Assembly (NCBI GenBank): GCA_002348615.1 | Contig: DEBR01000004.1 | Span: 1 to 64,000, forward strand | Direction: 5' to 3' | DNA length: 64,000 nucleotides | Source of the DNA: Candidatus Saccharibacteria bacterium UBA2951 | Lineage (GTDB): Bacteria > Patescibacteriota > Saccharimonadia > Saccharimonadales > Saccharimonadaceae | Part shown: one piece after another, positions 51,136 through 60,500 of the stretch | Numbering within the stretch: the first letter of the stretch is position 1 | Layout: the number at the start of each line of letters is the position of its first letter | Notes under the pieces: model-generated | The model's database searches: none | Seen by the model: only the letters and a program-made list of their open reading frames with translations | Told to the model about the DNA's origin: nothing | Position numbers and translations under genes: made by a program

Positions 51136-51369
51136 ATGAACTTGCAAGATATCAACCTGGAAACATGGCAGGTCGTGCTATTTATCGTTGCGGCAATCTG
51201 GGAGCTTACATGGAAAGGGTTTGCTTTGTGGCGGGCCGCCAAGAGAGATCATTCGGTCTGGTTCTTCCTGCTGCTGGTCCTGAATACGGTCGGGGTATTG
51301 CCAATTATCTATCTGCTAGCTACTAATGGCCGCAGAGATGACCATGGCGAAAGCTCACAGGGAATTTAA
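51136..51369 (+). CDS. DUF5652 family small membrane protein
   Basis: 77 residues with two helices (about 11-32 and 41-61) and the family pattern WELTWKGFALWRAAKR...WFFLLLVLNTVGVLPIIYL. GCAAGGAGGG precedes the ATG. Function unknown; such proteins are common in CPR genomes. It overlaps the SDR gene end by 4 nt. Confidence 0.85.
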   Translation: MNLQDINLETWQVVLFIVAAIWELTWKGFALWRAAKRDHSVWFFLLLVLNTVGVLPIIYLLATNGRRDDHGESSQGI

Positions 51370-52178
51370 TCACTCAAGAGCGCCTTCATCTGCTTGGCTA
51401 TAAGTTTTGTCGCGAACACCGGATTTAACCGGTACAGCTTGTTCATCGTGCGTGAATCCTTGCCGGTAAATATCTGCGGCTGATTCTTTTCGATACCCCG
51501 CACAATAATATTCGCGGCGTCGGCGGGTGATAGCATGGAGTAACTTTGCTTGCCGGAATCTGACTTTGTTATGTTCGGAATGTCTACGCCGGAGTTCTTA
51601 GTAATATTCGTATTGGTCGCACCAGGGAACACGATCGACACATGCACGTTTGTATTCAGCAGCTCAGCGAATAATCCTTCCGTCAGTAGTTTGACAGCCG
51701 CCTTCGATGCGCCATATACGCTTTGGCCGGGAACCGGTAAGAACCCGCCCATACTGGAAACATTTACTATATATGCTTCGGGTCTTTCAAGCAGTCGTGG
51801 CAGAAAGGCTTTTGTCATATTTAGCGTACCGTAAAAGTTCACGTTCATAACCCGTTCGATCGATTCGAAATCCAAATCATTCACTCTTACGAACGGTTGC
51901 ACGATGCCTGCGCAGTTAATTAGTGCGTCGACACTGCCATGCGTCTGTACGACCGCATTCGGAAGCAGGAACACGGCCTTCCGGTCTGCGATGTTAAGCG
52001 CATGAACGGAAACGTCGGCCGACTTTTCGCCCAGGCTGTTTTTTAGCGTATCAAGTGGTTCCTGCTTTAAATCGACAGCCGCAACCTTGGCCCCACCAGC
52101 AACTAAGGCTCGCACCAACTCTCCACCGATACCTCCGCCCGCGCCGGTGACTACGAATACTTTGTTTTGAATATTCAT
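51366..52178 (-). CDS. Short-chain dehydrogenase/reductase
   Basis: 270 residues of Rossmann fold. TGAGGGIG (cofactor loop), NCAG, NVSSMGG (Ser), YGASKAAV (Tyr-xxx-Lys) give a complete SDR active site. Asp in AVDLK after strand 2 suggests NAD(H). The substrate is unknown; the sequence FPGATNTNITKN is the usual segment after the active site. Confidence 0.92.
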   Translation of the reverse strand: MNIQNKVFVVTGAGGGIGGELVRALVAGGAKVAAVDLKQEPLDTLKNSLGEKSADVSVHALNIADRKAVFLLPNAVVQTHGSVDALINCAGIVQPFVRVNDLDFESIERVMNVNFYGTLNMTKAFLPRLLERPEAYIVNVSSMGGFLPVPGQSVYGASKAAVKLLTEGLFAELLNTNVHVSIVFPGATNTNITKNSGVDIPNITKSDSGKQSYSMLSPADAANIIVRGIEKNQPQIFTGKDSRTMNKLYRLNPVFATKLIAKQMKALLSD

Positions 52179-52262
52179 ATTTACCCCCTGTGATGTACCT
52201 TAAGTGTATCATGCTAGGTAAGGTGAAATACTGTTCACTTTGAAGCGTGAACCATAAGCGCG

Positions 52263-52268
52263 TATAAT
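52263..52268 (+). promoter_or_regulatory. -10 box of the long-leader small gene
   Basis: TATAAT, 216 nt before the ATG at 52485. Confidence 0.6.
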
Positions 52269-52484
52269 AAATACAGCTATGTACGTACTGTCGCTTCGGC
52301 GACTTTCCACGCACAAGCGTAAATTTACGATCTGCGTCTCCATGGACGCACATATTCACCGGTGAAAGCGGTTAACAGATCGGCTCCGAACGGTCGGCTG
52401 GTCCTTTTCGTTTTCGCCTTATACTCCAAAATCCGTTCGCTAAATCAATTTAGCTCTTTCCGACCGGAAAGATTAGGAGTGAAT
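52269..52484 (+). promoter_or_regulatory. Long hairpin-rich 5' leader, candidate cis-regulatory RNA
   Basis: Consecutive stems: GTCGC-TTCG-GCGAC (52290-52303, a UUCG tetraloop closed by C-G), ACGC-ACAA-GCGT (52309-52320), TGCGTC/GACGCA (52333-52350), TCACC/GGTGA (52357-52366), CCGA-ACGG-TCGG (about 52385-52396), GCTAAA-TCAA-TTTAGC (52439-52454) and TCTTTCC-GACC-GGAAAGA (52455-52472), which ends 2 nt before the TAGGAG site. It matches no riboswitch I know. Confidence 0.55.
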
Positions 52485-52736
52485 ATGAGAAACATTACTA
52501 TTAACAAACCGGTACACGTCACTGCACTAGGATTCAAAAAGAACCTGAGTGCGTACCCGCGCCAGATTGAGTTCGAAGGCCGCACCTACGATTTCGTAGA
52601 CGCTGGCCTGAGCTGCCTGGTGCGTAGCGGCCAGATGGCGAGTCAGATTCTGACTCTTACCGATGGTCGTTCGCAGTTTCGACTGCGAAGTGACAACTAC
52701 GGTGGCTTATGGACGCTGCTCTCGATGAGCGCATGA
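52485..52736 (+). CDS. Small protein of unknown function behind a long leader
   Basis: 83 residues. MRNITINKPVHVTALGFKKN, IEFEGRTYDFVDAGLSCLVR and LTDGRSQFRLRSD suggest a small beta-rich domain. The start at 52485 is set by TAGGAG; earlier in-frame codons fall in the structured leader. A terminator follows. It has no partner gene in the unit. Not recognised. Confidence 0.7.
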   Translation: MRNITINKPVHVTALGFKKNLSAYPRQIEFEGRTYDFVDAGLSCLVRSGQMASQILTLTDGRSQFRLRSDNYGGLWTLLSMSA

Positions 52737-52754
52737 TCTAGCCGCGTAGTCTTA

Positions 52755-52784
52755 GCGACGTCGCTGCAAAGCGGCGTCGTTTTG
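52755..52784 (+). terminator. Terminator after the 83-residue protein gene
   Basis: GACGTCGCT and AGCGGCGTC pair with one G-U, followed by GTTTT. Confidence 0.75.
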
Positions 52785-52858
52785 GATTGTAAGATTTGTT
52801 ACACCTCGGCCCGTTTTAACGTTCTATACTATAAGTACATCTAAATAGGGGAATAGTA

Positions 52859-53569
52859 GTGGCAGACACGGAGTTTTCAGGACTTAAAGCGATATTTTTT
52901 AACGGCACTCTTAAAAGATCGCCCGAAGTAAGTAATACCGAAGGATTGTTGCAGGCCAGCGCGGAGCTTATGCGCGGCAAAGGTGTTGAAGTCGAGATAA
53001 TTCGGACGATAGACCACGACATCGCCAGCGGCGTACAACCCGACATGCGCGAACATGGCTGGGATAAAGACGAGTGGCCAGAGTTATTTAAAAAGGTAAA
53101 GGCCGCCGATATCTTGGTGGTATGCGGGCCAATTTGGTTGGGCGACAACAGTAGTCAGACGAAGCTTCTGATAGAACGGCTCTATTCAAACTCCGGCGAC
53201 CTTAATGACAAGGGCCAGTTCGTATATTACGGAAAAGCAGGTGGCGCGATCATTACGGGGAACGAAGACGGGGTAAAGCACTGTTCCATGAATATCCTAT
53301 ACAGTCTGCAACACATCGGCTTCGCCATTCCACCCTCGGCGGACGCGGGGTGGATTGGCGCCATCGGACCAGGACCAAGCTACCTCGACGAAGGCTCGGG
53401 TGGTCCGGAGAGCAACTTTACCAACCGCAACGTGACGTTCATGACCTACAATCTGATGCACATGGCTAAAATGCTGAAAGATAAAGGGGGATTCCCCACG
53501 GAAGGAAACTTACCGGAAGCCTGGAAGCAGGGTGAACGCTGGGGGTATCATAACCCAGAATACCGCTAA
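52859..53569 (+). CDS. Flavodoxin-fold NAD(P)H-dependent oxidoreductase
   Basis: 236 residues from GTG. FFNGTLKRSPEVSNTEGLL is the FMN phosphate loop, followed by VVCGPIWLGDNSSQTKLLIERL and the GGAIITGNEDGVKHC flavin segment. It resembles the NADPH-dependent FMN reductase/flavodoxin family. A second small gene (ChaB) follows after 24 nt. Confidence 0.85.
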   Translation: MADTEFSGLKAIFFNGTLKRSPEVSNTEGLLQASAELMRGKGVEVEIIRTIDHDIASGVQPDMREHGWDKDEWPELFKKVKAADILVVCGPIWLGDNSSQTKLLIERLYSNSGDLNDKGQFVYYGKAGGAIITGNEDGVKHCSMNILYSLQHIGFAIPPSADAGWIGAIGPGPSYLDEGSGGPESNFTNRNVTFMTYNLMHMAKMLKDKGGFPTEGNLPEAWKQGERWGYHNPEYR

Positions 53570-53593
53570 TAACTAACTGAGAGGAGGCGACAT

Positions 53594-53824
53594 ATGCCAT
53601 ATTCCAAACGGGAAGATCTGCCACCGAACGTCAAAAACGTCCTACCGGATCATGCCCAGGACATCTACAAAGAGGCATTTAACCATGCGTACGACGAATA
53701 CAAAGATCCTAAGGATCGTACCCAAGGTGGTACTCGCGAGGAAGCCGCTCACCGTGTAGCTTGGTCGGCCGTCAAACAGAAATACAGCAAGGGCACCGAC
53801 GACAAGTGGCACCCAAAGGATTAA
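53594..53824 (+). CDS. ChaB family protein
   Basis: 76 residues. YSKREDLPPNVKNVLPDHAQDIYKEAFNHAY and EEAAHRVAWSAVKQKY fit ChaB, named as a cation transport regulator but of uncertain function. TGAGAGGAGG precedes the ATG. It meets the convergent cyclo-ligase with no gap. Confidence 0.92.
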   Translation: MPYSKREDLPPNVKNVLPDHAQDIYKEAFNHAYDEYKDPKDRTQGGTREEAAHRVAWSAVKQKYSKGTDDKWHPKD

Positions 53825-54307
53825 TCAGTCGTAGACTCGTTGGTCGGTAATGACCCGTGACAGCGGAATGTCATGCGGTTCCGCGACAATGCGTTCGACA
53901 TGCTGAGATTCATATGCCAAACCTACGGCGGCCGCTTGTGGTTGAGTGGCAAGGAACCTGTCATACCATCCGCCACCGTAGCCGACACGGTTCAGGTTAT
54001 CATCAAAGGCGAGTAGCGGCACAAGTATCAAGTCGAATTTTTCTGTCGGCATCGGAGCTTGTCTGGTCGAGTCTCCCAAGGTGACCTGAACCAACGGCCA
54101 AGTCGAACGCACATACGGTACGACCCATGACGTATCGACTTCTCCCCGCTCATCGACCGACTGAAATACATGCATGCGCCGTATGTCCTGCCATGGAAGC
54201 TCTTTTTTTGCTCTCAGGGCTACCGCGTCGTTTTTGACACGTTTTATGTCAGGTGTAAGTAGGCTACGAAGCGCTTTAATCTGCGTGCGGAGTTCTTCCT
54301 TATCCAT
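53825..54307 (-). CDS. 5-formyltetrahydrofolate cyclo-ligase
   Basis: 160 residues. The N-terminal helix with RTQIKALRSLLT, LILVPLLAFDDNLNRVGYGGGWYDRFL (signature) and VGLAYESQ are typical. It recycles 5-formyl-THF to methenyl-THF and so feeds ThyA and FolA. It is slightly shorter than the family average. TATACT lies 6 nt before the ATG. Confidence 0.92.
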   Translation of the reverse strand: MDKEELRTQIKALRSLLTPDIKRVKNDAVALRAKKELPWQDIRRMHVFQSVDERGEVDTSWVVPYVRSTWPLVQVTLGDSTRQAPMPTEKFDLILVPLLAFDDNLNRVGYGGGWYDRFLATQPQAAAVGLAYESQHVERIVAEPHDIPLSRVITDQRVYD

Positions 54308-54359
54308 GCGTCAAGTATACGCCGTCAAGACCACACTTTACAAAATATTTTACTTATGC

Positions 54360-54476
54360 TATAATGATTCCATAAGGTAATCAAATTTACCTGGATGAAT
54401 ACCGTAATTTCAGCTTGAATCCATTCTTGTTAAGTTCCGACCGTTCATCGATTAAATACGTGAACGAAAGGAATTC
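54360..54476 (+). promoter_or_regulatory. Promoter and leader of the DEAD-box helicase gene
   Basis: TATAAT at 54360-54365 and a leader of about 105 nt with GGTAATCAAATTTACC (able to fold) and GAAAGGAA before the ATG. Long leaders are usual for cold-regulated helicases; regulation by cold is inferred only. Confidence 0.5.
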
Positions 54477-55706
54477 ATGTCTCAACCCCACACCCGCACT
54501 TTTCGTGCGCGAAAATCAACCGGTCGTAGTTTCGGCCCACAGCGCTCGTCAGGTAGCCGGCCGCAGCGCTCAAAAGGTAACCGCAAGGCCTACATTCACC
54601 CGTCGAAGTTCATCAACCGCACCCCAAAGACTGCCGAGACGGTAGAGTACGTGCCGACTCATGCGTTCATTGATTTTGCCCTAGCGAACGACGTTCAGCG
54701 CAATCTCGCGAGTATCGGTTTTACCGCGCCAAGTGCAATTCAGGACCAAGCGATTCCGCACGTCCTCGAAGGTAAGGACGTCATAGGTTTAGCGAACACC
54801 GGTACCGGTAAGACGGCGGCTTTCTTGCTACCGATCTTGACTCATTTAGTAAAGAACCCTGAGCGAAATAGCGTGCTTATTATGGCGCCGACCCGTGAAT
54901 TGGCACAGCAGATCAATGACGAGGCACGTCGCTTTTCTGAAGGTATGCGTATTTACACGACCGTTGTCGTGGGCGGCACGAATATTGAACGCCAAATCCG
55001 TGAACTAAAACGAGGACCACATATTATCATTGGTACTCCCGGTCGACTGAATGACCTGTTGAACCGACGAGCCCTGAACCTCGACGACATTAATCATTTC
55101 GTCCTCGACGAAGCGGACCGTATGCTCGACATGGGATTCATTAACGATATTCGTAAAATCGCGAGCCTACTGCCACACGATCGCCAAACGCTTTGTTTTT
55201 CGGCTACTATTACGCCGACTATCCAAGGCCTGATTCACGACTTCATGCAGAACCCTGAAACCGTATCGGTACGAACCGGTGAAACGTCGGACCATGTCGT
55301 ACAAGACATCATTGAAGCCGGCGATAAGCTGCACAAACAAGAAATTTTGCGCGACATGCTTGGTAAAGATGAGTTTGAAAAAGTTCTGGTGTTCGGCGAA
55401 ACCAAGTTCGGCGTCCAACGCCTGGCTGACCACCTGACAAAAGACGGTATCCCGTCTGAAGCCATCCATGGCAACAAATCACAAAGCCAGCGCCAACGCG
55501 CGCTTCACGCCTTTAAGTCGAATAAGGTCCGCGTGCTTGTCGCGACTGACGTTGCCGCCCGTGGACTTGATATCCCGAACGTCAGTCACGTGATCAATTT
55601 CGATACACCAGCGACCTATGAGGACTATGTCCACCGTATCGGACGGACCGGTCGGGGCGGCGCCAGCGGTATCGCATTGACATTCGTTGACAAACAAAGC
55701 AGGTAA
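54477..55706 (+). CDS. DEAD-box RNA helicase
   Basis: 409 residues. A basic Arg/Ser-rich N-terminal tail (1-45) precedes the core: Q motif (SAIQDQAIP), GTGKT (Walker A), PTRELAQQ, TPGR, DEAD (VLDEADRML), SAT, ATDVAARGLD and HRIGRTGRGG. It unwinds RNA during ribosome assembly or mRNA decay. The basic tail replaces the C-terminal tail of RhlE-type proteins. Confidence 0.96.
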   Translation: MSQPHTRTFRARKSTGRSFGPQRSSGSRPQRSKGNRKAYIHPSKFINRTPKTAETVEYVPTHAFIDFALANDVQRNLASIGFTAPSAIQDQAIPHVLEGKDVIGLANTGTGKTAAFLLPILTHLVKNPERNSVLIMAPTRELAQQINDEARRFSEGMRIYTTVVVGGTNIERQIRELKRGPHIIIGTPGRLNDLLNRRALNLDDINHFVLDEADRMLDMGFINDIRKIASLLPHDRQTLCFSATITPTIQGLIHDFMQNPETVSVRTGETSDHVVQDIIEAGDKLHKQEILRDMLGKDEFEKVLVFGETKFGVQRLADHLTKDGIPSEAIHGNKSQSQRQRALHAFKSNKVRVLVATDVAARGLDIPNVSHVINFDTPATYEDYVHRIGRTGRGGASGIALTFVDKQSR

Positions 55707-55715
55707 CCTGTTCCT

Positions 55716-57005
55716 ATGGCGACCTTTCCAATCGTCGAAACGACACTCGACCGCATTGTCGGGGGTGGTCAAGCGCTTGGTACTTACCCAGATGGACGCA
55801 AATTGTTCGTATGGGGTGGGCTACCCGGTGAAACCGTAAATGTACAAGTAACAAAGAAACGCTCCAAACTGGTTGAAGGCAGGGTGGTCGAGGTACTTAA
55901 ACGCAGTCCTGAACGCATTGATGCCATCGACTCGGAAAGTTATTTATCTACCAGCCCGTGGCAGATCATGAAGCCGGAAGCTGAAGCGCATTACAAAGCA
56001 GCCTTGATTGAGGAGGCTTTTGAACTACACGACATAGTGCTTCCTAATGCGATTGAAGTAAAAACCGACGACGCTCGGTTCGGATATCGCAACAAAGTCG
56101 AATTCAGTTTTTACTGGGACACCGAGACCAATATGCTCGACCTAGCGTTTTTCGTACGCGCCAGCAAGGGCAAGGTCCCGGTTGAAGGCACATCACTCGC
56201 TAAAGAGCCTATAAACGTACTGGCGCGAGAAATCCGCGACTTACTACGAACAAAATCGATTGAAGCCCGTTCGCTCAAGACACTTCTTATCCGCTGCGAC
56301 CAAACCGGTAACTGCGTTTGGCAACTCTATGTCAAAGACCGCTTACCAAAGCTTATTTCTGAAAAAGAGGCCGCGAAGCTTCCTGCGATTGGCGGTGAGG
56401 TGATATATTCCGACCCTAAAAGTCCAGCCAGTAGGATTACCGAGCGTCTGGCTTCGTTCGGGCAAACGGTATTGACCGATGTTATTTTAGGAACTGCGTT
56501 TTCGTACGCTACCGAGAGCTTTTTTCAGGTGAATCTTCCCATGTATGAAACAGCTCTTAAAGACATGAGAAAGTGGCTGGAGCAAGCTTCTGTGGTTGAT
56601 ATGTATAGCGGGGTAGGAACTATCGGTCTGACCATAGGCGGCAGCTCGCCAGTACTCGTTGAATTAGATGAATCAGCCGTACGCGAGATGAAGCGAAACA
56701 CCAGCGCGCTGAAGAGCAAAGCAAAAGTCGTGCACGCAGCGAGCGAAACGGCGCTTGATTATATAGTAAGTGACGCCGACATTATTTTAGATCCACCGCG
56801 CGCCGGCCTGCATACCCATGTTATTCAGCGCCTCCTAGACGTACGACCGAAGCGGATTGTTTATCTGAGCTGTAACCCGGTTACCCAAGCCCGTGACGTC
56901 GCGTTGTTATCTGAGAGTTATGGTATTCGGCATCATATGGGATATAATTTTTTCCCAGCGACGCCTCATATAGAGCACCTTGTTGTGCTTGACCTTACAT
57001 CATAA
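55716..57005 (+). CDS. RlmD/TrmA-type RNA m5U methyltransferase without Fe-S cysteines
   Basis: 429 residues. TRAM domain (1-65, with DRIVGGGQALGT and GGLPGETVNVQV), then YRNKVEF, VDMYSGVGTIGL (SAM binding), DPPRAGL and SCNP (Cys nucleophile). The CxxxxCGGC cluster that holds the 4Fe-4S in RlmC/RlmD is replaced by SESYLSTSPWQIM (about 73-85). The target may be 23S rRNA U747/U1939 or tRNA U54. Confidence 0.93.
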   Translation: MATFPIVETTLDRIVGGGQALGTYPDGRKLFVWGGLPGETVNVQVTKKRSKLVEGRVVEVLKRSPERIDAIDSESYLSTSPWQIMKPEAEAHYKAALIEEAFELHDIVLPNAIEVKTDDARFGYRNKVEFSFYWDTETNMLDLAFFVRASKGKVPVEGTSLAKEPINVLAREIRDLLRTKSIEARSLKTLLIRCDQTGNCVWQLYVKDRLPKLISEKEAAKLPAIGGEVIYSDPKSPASRITERLASFGQTVLTDVILGTAFSYATESFFQVNLPMYETALKDMRKWLEQASVVDMYSGVGTIGLTIGGSSPVLVELDESAVREMKRNTSALKSKAKVVHAASETALDYIVSDADIILDPPRAGLHTHVIQRLLDVRPKRIVYLSCNPVTQARDVALLSESYGIRHHMGYNFFPATPHIEHLVVLDLTS

Positions 57006-57008
57006 TCG

Positions 57009-57497
57009 TCAGAGCGTTTTGATTCGGCGGTAGGCGAACTTGGCAGCCGGTCGCCATTCACCTTTAGCGTCGGTGTCGAACTGTTTGATCTCACCGGTCC
57101 GAACTTCAGATATCAAGACGAGGGCAGGATTATATGGCGCAAGTGTCCGGTAATACTGTAAGTCTTGTTTTGAAGGGTTGCTACGACCTGGAAAGACGTC
57201 TTTGAATTTTTTCGTTCCGATATCATCAAAGTAGTTCGGTTGGCCTTTGGGCGGCATGTATATTTCAGCGGTCAGCCCCATACGGCCGACGATCTTTTTA
57301 ATATCGGCGAGAAGCAGCTTGGAAGTACCGGTGACATACAGTAGTAATTGCTTCTTGGTCGTCAAAAAGAGCGTTCCCCTGGCGACACGGCTGACGGGTA
57401 CGCCGCGCACGATCACATGGTCTATGTCGACTTGCATGCCAAACTGGCTCTTGGCAATCTGTTCAAGCGCCATGTCATCGTATACGCTTTCGTTCAT
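57009..57497 (-). CDS. Protein of unknown function, divergent from the helicase-nuclease
   Basis: 162 residues. Repeated strand-like segments (VDIDHVIVRGVPVSRVARGTL, QLLLYVTGTSKLLLADIKKIV, PALVLISEVRTGEIKQF). No signal peptide. TACAAT lies 6 nt before the ATG. It shares a divergent promoter region of 70 bp with the helicase-nuclease gene. Not recognised. Confidence 0.65.
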   Translation of the reverse strand: MNESVYDDMALEQIAKSQFGMQVDIDHVIVRGVPVSRVARGTLFLTTKKQLLLYVTGTSKLLLADIKKIVGRMGLTAEIYMPPKGQPNYFDDIGTKKFKDVFPGRSNPSKQDLQYYRTLAPYNPALVLISEVRTGEIKQFDTDAKGEWRPAAKFAYRRIKTL

Positions 57498-57553
57498 GTT
57501 GCTATTGTACCACCGCCAAAGCCCTCTGAGACCTCTTATAATTCGAAACTTGC

Positions 57554-57559
57554 TACAAT
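57554..57559 (+). promoter_or_regulatory. -10 box of the helicase-nuclease gene
   Basis: TACAAT ends 8 nt before the GTG at 57568, and the mirror-image TACAAT of the divergent gene lies at 57504-57509. Confidence 0.55.
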
Positions 57560-57567
57560 AATAGGCA

Positions 57568-60500
57568 GTGGATTTTGAACGACGATACAAGCAGCTGAAC
57601 GATCGTCAACGTGAGGCGGTCGACACGATCGAAGGGCCGGTCATGGTGGTCGCCGGGCCAGGGACGGGAAAGACCGAGCTTCTTAGCATGCGCGTCGCGA
57701 ATATTCTTCAAAAAACCGACACGCTCCCCGAAAATATTCTTTGCCTGACATTCACGGAAAGTGGTGCGACCGCCATGCGTGAACGCCTGAGCCAAATCAT
57801 CGGGCCGCAGGCGTATAAGGTCGCAATCCATACGTTTCATAGTTTCGGCTCCGATATCATTAATCAGTACGGTGAGTATTTTTATCACGGCGCGGATTTT
57901 CGCCCGGCTTCCGATTTGAATTCGTACGAGCTGCTTCGTTCCATCTTTGATTCGCTTGACTTTTCAAACCCTCTCGCGTCACGCATGAATGACGAGTACA
58001 CACATTTGCCGGACACGCTTACGGCCATTTCCGAGCTGAAAAAAAGCGGCCTGACCAATGAGGAACTTATGCAACTGCTCGACGCGAACGATGCCGTACT
58101 AGATGCCGTCGAAGATGACCTTGCGGTGGCATTTTCGAGTCGTATTTCAACTAAAACCGTTGACGCCCTGGCACCGATTGCTACCAAGCTAGCCGAACTG
58201 CCGACAGCCAGCTTACCACCGGGCGTAGCACCGCTTTCCAATGTATTAGCTCTTAGCCTAGCGCACGCTGTCGACGCGGCGCACGACCAAGGCTCGACTA
58301 AGCCCATTACCGCATGGAAAAACCAGCACATAGAAAAGGACGAGCGCGGTAATTTCGTATTCAAGGATCGCCGCCGGAGCGTCAAGCTACGGGCGTTAAG
58401 TTACTTATATTACCAATACCTTATGAAAATGCAGGAAGAAGAGCTGTTTGATTTTGACGATATGGTGCTTCGGGTCGTGCACGCCATGGAGGTATTTCCG
58501 GACCTGCGTTACAACCTGCAGGAGAGGTATTTGTATGTCATGGTCGACGAGTTCCAGGACACGAACCTGGCACAAGCGCGTATTTTACATAACCTTACCT
58601 CGACTCCGACCGGTGATGCGCCGAACGTCATGGTCGTCGGCGACGATGACCAGGCAATTTATAGCTTCCAAGGGGCCGAAGTAGGAAACATTCTGAATTT
58701 CAGGGATCGTTACGAGGACGTCCGTATTATCACGCTTCAAGACAACTACCGGTCGGACAACGTCATCCTCAAAAGCGCACGGACGGTGATTACACAGGGC
58801 GAAGACAGGTTAGAGCGGTATCTTGAAGAAGTTGATAAGTCTTTGACCGCAAACCACTCTGACCCGAAGGCGAGGATCAAACTTTACTCATACCCACGCA
58901 TCGAGGACGAGCGTCGAGCTGTCGCGAGATCAATAAAAGCCAGGCTAACAGCCGGTGTAAAGCCGGAAACCATAGCGGTGCTTGCCCGCAGACATCATGA
59001 GCTTGTTGCGCTTCTGCCTTATTTTGCCGCCGAAGGAATCGACGTAAACTACGAGCGGCGCGACAATGTGCTTGAATCAGAAGTCGTATCACAGCTAGTG
59101 CTTGTCTCAAAAATCGTCTGTCACTTGGCAGAAGGACTCATTAGCGACGCGGACGCACTCCTTCCGCGTCTTATCGCGCACCCCGCGTGGGGCTTCGAAA
59201 CCGAAGCGGTCTGGCAACTGAGCCTGAACGCGCATAAGCACCATGGCGGCTGGCTGGAGCAGATGGGAGTAACACCAAGATTCATGCCGCTGCACGGTTG
59301 GCTGATGGAACAATCCCGCAGAGTTTCGTCGCAGCCGGCCGAACGGATCATTGACACGCTTGTCGGGTCACCAGAAGAAGACCTGGGCGATGGCTCGTTC
59401 CATTCGCCGCTCTTTCCTTATTTCTTCTCAGAAGACCGGCGTACGTCGCAGCCGGCCGAATATGTCACGTACCTGGAAGCGCTGCGGACCATCCGTGCGA
59501 AGCTGCGTGAATATCGACCGGGCCAATCCCTCGGACTTTCCGATTTCATCGATTTCATTGAGTTGCACCTCAGCCTCGGAAGCGCCATTACCAGCGTCCG
59601 TGTTCGTTCTGATAATCAGCAGGATGCCGTGAACCTTATGACCGCACATAAATCGAAGGGTCTTGAGTTTGATCATGTGTATATCATCGGTGCCGTAGAC
59701 ACATCTTGGGGCGAACAAGTCAGGTCGCGTGCGCGCTTAATCAGCTATCCGGAAAACCTTCCCATACGGCCAAGCGGTGACTCGTTCGACGAACGACTAC
59801 GGCTATTCTTCGTTGCCATGACACGAGCGCGATCCTCACTCACTATCAGCTTTTCAGAAGCGGACGACAACGGCAAAGCGCTACTGCCAAGCAGTTTTCT
59901 TATCGCGAGCGACCTTGAAGTCGAGCCTGTCAACACTAGCAGCGACGGGCATGAACTTGTGCGTGAGTTACGGCAAGAATGGTACCAGCCGTTCACCAAC
60001 CTCGATCCTACCGACATGAAGCGCGTATTGGCGCACAGGCTTGAAGGCTACAAGCTAAGCGTTACTCACCTGACATCGTTCTTGGACGTAACCCGTGGCG
60101 GTCCGGCGCACTTCCTTATTTCAAACCTGCTGCATTTTCCAACCAGTAAGGCACCGAGCGCGCTGTATGGTTCGGCCATACATGCGGCCTTACAGAGGGC
60201 TCATACGCACTTCGCTGCGACAGGGAAGCGAAAACCGGTCGAAGACGTCTTACAAGACTTTGAAAAATCCCTTGTTAGCTACAATATGCCGAGTGACGAC
60301 CTAGGCGCGTATCTGCAGCGCGGCGCAGCCAGCTTGTCGAGCTTTTTAAGCGCGCATTACGACGATTTCAGCGCACGCCAAAAAGTCGAAGTAGCTTTTG
60401 GCGGCCAGCAGAGTATGGTCGGGCAAGCGACACTTACCGGCGCGCTCGACCTAGTCGATATCGATCCCGAAACACATGAGATGACCGTCACTGATTACAA

